Translations under genes and position numbers: made by a program
Notes under the pieces: generated by a model
Seen by the model: only the letters and a program-made list of their open reading frames with translations
Database searches by the model: none
What the model was told of the DNA's origin: nothing
Shown here: positions 4,840 to 7,130 of the stretch, piece by piece
Layout of the letters: each line of letters begins with the position of its first letter
Numbering within the stretch: position 1 is the first letter of the stretch
From: an uncultured Variovorax sp.
GTDB lineage: Bacteria > Pseudomonadota > Gammaproteobacteria > Burkholderiales > Burkholderiaceae_C
DNA: 7,130 nucleotides
NCBI GenBank assembly: GCA_903872875.1
Contig: CAIQMJ010000170.1
Span: 1 to 7,130 of the forward strand
Reading direction: 5' to 3'

Positions 4840-5700
4840 ATGTTCAACACGCTCGTCACCGGCCTCGCCACAGGGGCCCTGTACGCCATCGTCGCGATGG
4901 TGTTCAACATGATGTATTCGACCTCCAAGGTCCTGTCGCTGACCGCCGGGCACGTCGCGATGCTTGGCGGCGTGTTCGGCGCCTGGATGATTACGGGGCT
5001 GGGCTTTCCGGTCTGGGTCGCCTTCCCGCTGACATTGCTGATCGGCGGCGCCTTCGGCCTGTTGTCGGAGCTGGTGGCGATCCGTCGCGTGCTGGCCTCC
5101 GGCAACGAGCATCTCTGGGTGCTGAGCACCCTGGCGCTGGGCACCGTCGTCCAGCATCTCATGGCACTGTGGTGGGGTACCGAGCCGAAGCCCTTTCCGC
5201 GCCTGATCCCCCAGGATTTCTCGGCGGGGCCATGGGACCAGAAGTACTGGCTGCCCATCGCTCTCGCGGCGCTGTCGGCCGCGGGCCTGGCGTTCTTCTA
5301 TCGCCGGACCATGCTGGGGCGCGTCTTCACCGCGGTGGCCGAAGACCCGTTTGCAGCCCGTGCGCAAGGCATCGCGGTCGAGCGGATTCGCGCCATGTCC
5401 TTCGCGATGGCGGGGATGCTGGGCGCCATGGCGGGCTTCTTCGCCGGACAGCTCACCTTCGCCTTCTTCGCGCTGGGCATGTGGCTCACGCTGTCGGGTT
5501 TCATCGCGCTTGCCGCCGGCGGCCTGGGCAGCAACGCCGGTGCGCTGGTCGGCGGGCTGCTTCTCGGCCTGCTCGGCGCCTTCAGCACCCACTTCTTCGG
5601 CGCCGAACAGCAGCAGACCGTGTCGGTCGGCCTGCTGCTGCTGGTGCTGCTCGTCAAACCCGCCGGCCTGTTCGGCAAGGGCACGGTGCGCCACGTATGA
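4840..5700 (+). CDS. livH: Branched-chain-amino-acid-type ABC permease, LivH family
   Basis: A 286-residue inner-membrane permease of the BPD_transp_2 family, normal LivH length. The start MFNTLVTGLATGALYAIVAMVFNMMYSTSKVLSLTAGHVAMLGG matches the LivH opening (single helix, then the 'N/S-x-x-GHVAMLG' loop). The cytoplasmic coupling loop that meets the ATPase lies at about 156-190 (RTMLGRVFTAVAEDPFAARAQGIAVERIR), with the conserved small-residue helix AMAGMLGAMAGFFAG following (189-203). The C-terminal half has GFIALAAGGLGSNAGALVGGLLLG (220-243), also a family hallmark. It pairs with the LivM-type protein to form the channel. It follows the binding-protein gene by 98 bp and overlaps the next gene by 4 bp (ATGA). 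The symbol denotes the family only; leucine transport is not shown. Confidence 0.93.
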   Translation: MFNTLVTGLATGALYAIVAMVFNMMYSTSKVLSLTAGHVAMLGGVFGAWMITGLGFPVWVAFPLTLLIGGAFGLLSELVAIRRVLASGNEHLWVLSTLALGTVVQHLMALWWGTEPKPFPRLIPQDFSAGPWDQKYWLPIALAALSAAGLAFFYRRTMLGRVFTAVAEDPFAARAQGIAVERIRAMSFAMAGMLGAMAGFFAGQLTFAFFALGMWLTLSGFIALAAGGLGSNAGALVGGLLLGLLGAFSTHFFGAEQQQTVSVGLLLLVLLVKPAGLFGKGTVRHV

Positions 5701-6755
5701 CTTCCACCACATCCACCAACCTGCCCGTCGCTGCCGGTACCGCCGCGCTGCCCGCGGCGCCGCGCTGGCGCACCCTCGCGCGGGGCACGCCGCTGCTCGC
5801 ACTGGCGCTGCCGCTGCTGGTCGGCAACGACTACCAGCTGCACGTGCTGACGCTGATCGGCGTCTACTGGGTGCTCGTCGCAGGTCTCAACCTGGTGGTG
5901 GGCTATGCCGGCCAGCTTTCGGTCGGGCACGTGGGGTTGCTGGCCATCGGCGCCTACACGCTGGTGATCCTGAGCGGACGGTTCGGTGTCGATCCGCTGC
6001 TGGCGACGGCTGTCGCGGGCGTGCTCGGCGGCCTCTGCGGCTTCCTGCTCGGCCTGCCGTCGCTGCGCCTGCCAGGCTTCTATTTCGCGATGGCCACGCT
6101 GGCCTTCTCGCTGATCGTCACCGAGCAGCTGGTGGCGCACAGCACCTTGACCGGCGGTGGCGCCGGCATGCTGGCGCCGCAGTTCGGCGCGCCCTTCGAT
6201 ACGTCGCGCGGCTTCTACTACCTCGTGGTCGCGATCGGCCTTGCCGTCACCTGGCTGGCCTGGAACCTCAGCCGGCGGATGTGGGGCCGCGGCCTGGTCG
6301 CCCTGCGCGACAGCGACGTGGCCGCAGCCGCGGTCGGCATCCCGCTGTTCCGGCTGAAGCTGGCTGCCTTCACCTTCAGCGGCGTGACGGCCGGCGTGGC
6401 GGGCAGCCTGTTCGCATCGCTGCAGAACTACATCACGCCGGAAGCCTTCATGTTCGAACTCGGCATGTTCTTCTTCATCTGCATCATCATCGGCGGGCGC
6501 GGGAACATCATCGGCCCCTTCGCCGGGACCGTTGTGCTCACCCTGCTTCCCGAAGTTGCCGCGCCTCTTGCCAAGCTCGGCAACCTGCTCTATGGCGTGT
6601 TGCTGCTGGCCGCGGTGCTGTTGATCCCGCAGGGCATCGGCGCGGCGGTCGCCGGCTGGGTCGAGCGTGGCCGCAGCTCGCGCCGGGCACCGCCCATCGC
6701 ACCCGAGCTGTCGCGCCTGGCTGCCGCGCTGTCGAAGCCGGAGGACGCGCGATGA
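5697..6755 (+). CDS. livM: Branched-chain-amino-acid-type ABC permease, LivM family
   Basis: A 352-residue inner-membrane permease, second half of the Liv channel. After a polar N-terminal stretch (1-29) the hallmarks are LNLVVGYAGQLSVGHVGLLAIGAYT (64-88), GLPSLRLPGFYFAMATLAF (119-137), the coupling loop GRGLVALRDSDVAAAAVGIPLFRLKLAAFTFSG (197-229) that contacts the ATPase, and IIIGGRGNIIGPFAGT (263-278). The tail after IPQGIG is about 38 residues, hydrophilic and basic then acidic, and not part of the membrane core. The start at 5697 sits in the ATGA overlap with the LivH stop, and the stop likewise overlaps the ATPase start, so all three are probably translationally coupled. As with LivH, the name gives the family and not the substrate. 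Confidence 0.93.
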   Translation: MTSTTSTNLPVAAGTAALPAAPRWRTLARGTPLLALALPLLVGNDYQLHVLTLIGVYWVLVAGLNLVVGYAGQLSVGHVGLLAIGAYTLVILSGRFGVDPLLATAVAGVLGGLCGFLLGLPSLRLPGFYFAMATLAFSLIVTEQLVAHSTLTGGGAGMLAPQFGAPFDTSRGFYYLVVAIGLAVTWLAWNLSRRMWGRGLVALRDSDVAAAAVGIPLFRLKLAAFTFSGVTAGVAGSLFASLQNYITPEAFMFELGMFFFICIIIGGRGNIIGPFAGTVVLTLLPEVAAPLAKLGNLLYGVLLLAAVLLIPQGIGAAVAGWVERGRSSRRAPPIAPELSRLAAALSKPEDAR

Positions 6756-7130
6756 CGCATCTCAGCGCACGTGACCTGAGCAAGCGATTCGGCGGCGTCG
6801 CGGCGCTGTCCGGCGTGTCGGTGGAGCTGCGCCCGGGCGAGATCCAGGGGCTCATCGGGCCCAACGGCAGCGGCAAGACGACCATGCTGAACGTGCTGAC
6901 CGGCTACTACCCGATCGACCAGGGCAGCATCCATCTCGGTGGCGAAGAGCTCACCGCCACGACCGTGCAGCAGCGCGCGCACTTGGGCATCGCGCGCACC
7001 TTCCAGACGCCGCGCCTGCTGCCCACGCTGAGCGTGCTGGAGAACGTGATGCTCGGCGGCTGGCGCGACGTGCGGGCCGGCATGCTCGGCACCATGTTCG
7101 CGTTGCCGCGCACCCGTGCCGAAGACCGGC
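6752..7130 (+). CDS. livG: ABC transporter ATPase, LivG family, N-terminal 126 residues (3' end outside window)
   Basis: The frame opens with ATG in the ATGA overlap with livM and runs to the edge without a stop. It reads MTHLSARDLSKRFGGVAALSGVSVELRPGEI (1-31), then Walker A GPNGSGKTT (36-44), followed by NVLTGYYPIDQGSIHLGGEEL and the Q-loop segment ARTFQTPRLLPTLSVLENVMLG (81-102, glutamine 85). 'FGG-x-x-AL' at the start and 'RTFQ-x-x-RL' at the Q loop are typical of LivG. The signature motif, Walker B and H-loop lie beyond the edge. As a cytoplasmic ATPase of about 250 residues it would pair with a LivF-type partner, expected next but not visible. Codon use matches the neighbours. Confidence 0.93.
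   Translation, partial: MTHLSARDLSKRFGGVAALSGVSVELRPGEIQGLIGPNGSGKTTMLNVLTGYYPIDQGSIHLGGEELTATTVQQRAHLGIARTFQTPRLLPTLSVLENVMLGGWRDVRAGMLGTMFALPRTRAEDR

Noticed and set aside
4780..5802. A 340-codon minus-strand frame opposite the LivH gene
   Set aside because: Low-complexity Arg/Gln/His/Glu-rich translation, fully explained as the antisense of a hydrophobic permease.
1..7130. CRISPR array, insertion sequence, tRNA or defence island
   Set aside because: No regularly spaced repeats, terminal inverted repeats with transposase, cloverleaf or defence-type domain was seen; codon use is uniform across the window.

Overview
The window is G+C-rich (about two thirds G+C by eye) bacterial chromosomal DNA with dense gene packing, strong G/C bias at third codon positions and a GcvA-like LysR regulator. 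Together with the style of its Liv-type ABC cassette this suggests a betaproteobacterium, most likely Burkholderiales/Comamonadaceae (Variovorax- or Acidovorax-like). That placement is inference from style; the window holds no rRNA or other marker gene.

Layout. Left third, minus strand: the first 128 codons of an EamA-type drug/metabolite transporter, cut by the window edge (1-385), then a complete major-facilitator permease (521-1678). Divergent from the permease is a LysR-type regulator (1753-2640); the 74 bp between their preferred starts hold a candidate LysR box. Next, with its own recognisable promoter, comes a small cupin gene (2774-3355) with the layout of acireductone dioxygenase but without three of that family's four metal ligands. 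Right half, plus strand: a branched-chain-amino-acid-type (Liv/HAAT) ABC importer operon, made of a periplasmic binding protein (3566-4741), two permeases (4840-5700 and 5697-6755) and the start of the first ATPase (6752-7130, cut by the edge). The permease/permease and permease/ATPase junctions are both 4-bp ATGA overlaps, implying translational coupling. A hairpin sits between the binding-protein gene and the permeases.

How the genes work together. The binding protein captures a solute in the periplasm, the LivH/LivM-type permeases form the membrane channel, and the LivG-type ATPase (with a LivF partner expected beyond the edge) drives import. The solute cannot be named: the binding-protein family also serves amides, urea and aromatic or aliphatic acids, and no catabolic genes are visible. 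The LysR protein is the natural candidate regulator of the divergent permease. The cupin stands alone: no methionine-salvage gene is present.

Most of the window is ordinary transport and regulation. The best candidate for something undescribed is the cupin: an intact, separately promoted acireductone-dioxygenase homologue whose metal site looks dismantled. Candidate control sites (a palindrome over the cupin -35 box, leader hairpins, direct repeats before the Liv operon) are listed with modest confidence. I saw no mobile element, CRISPR array, tRNA or rRNA. No gene-free stretch exceeds about 210 bp.
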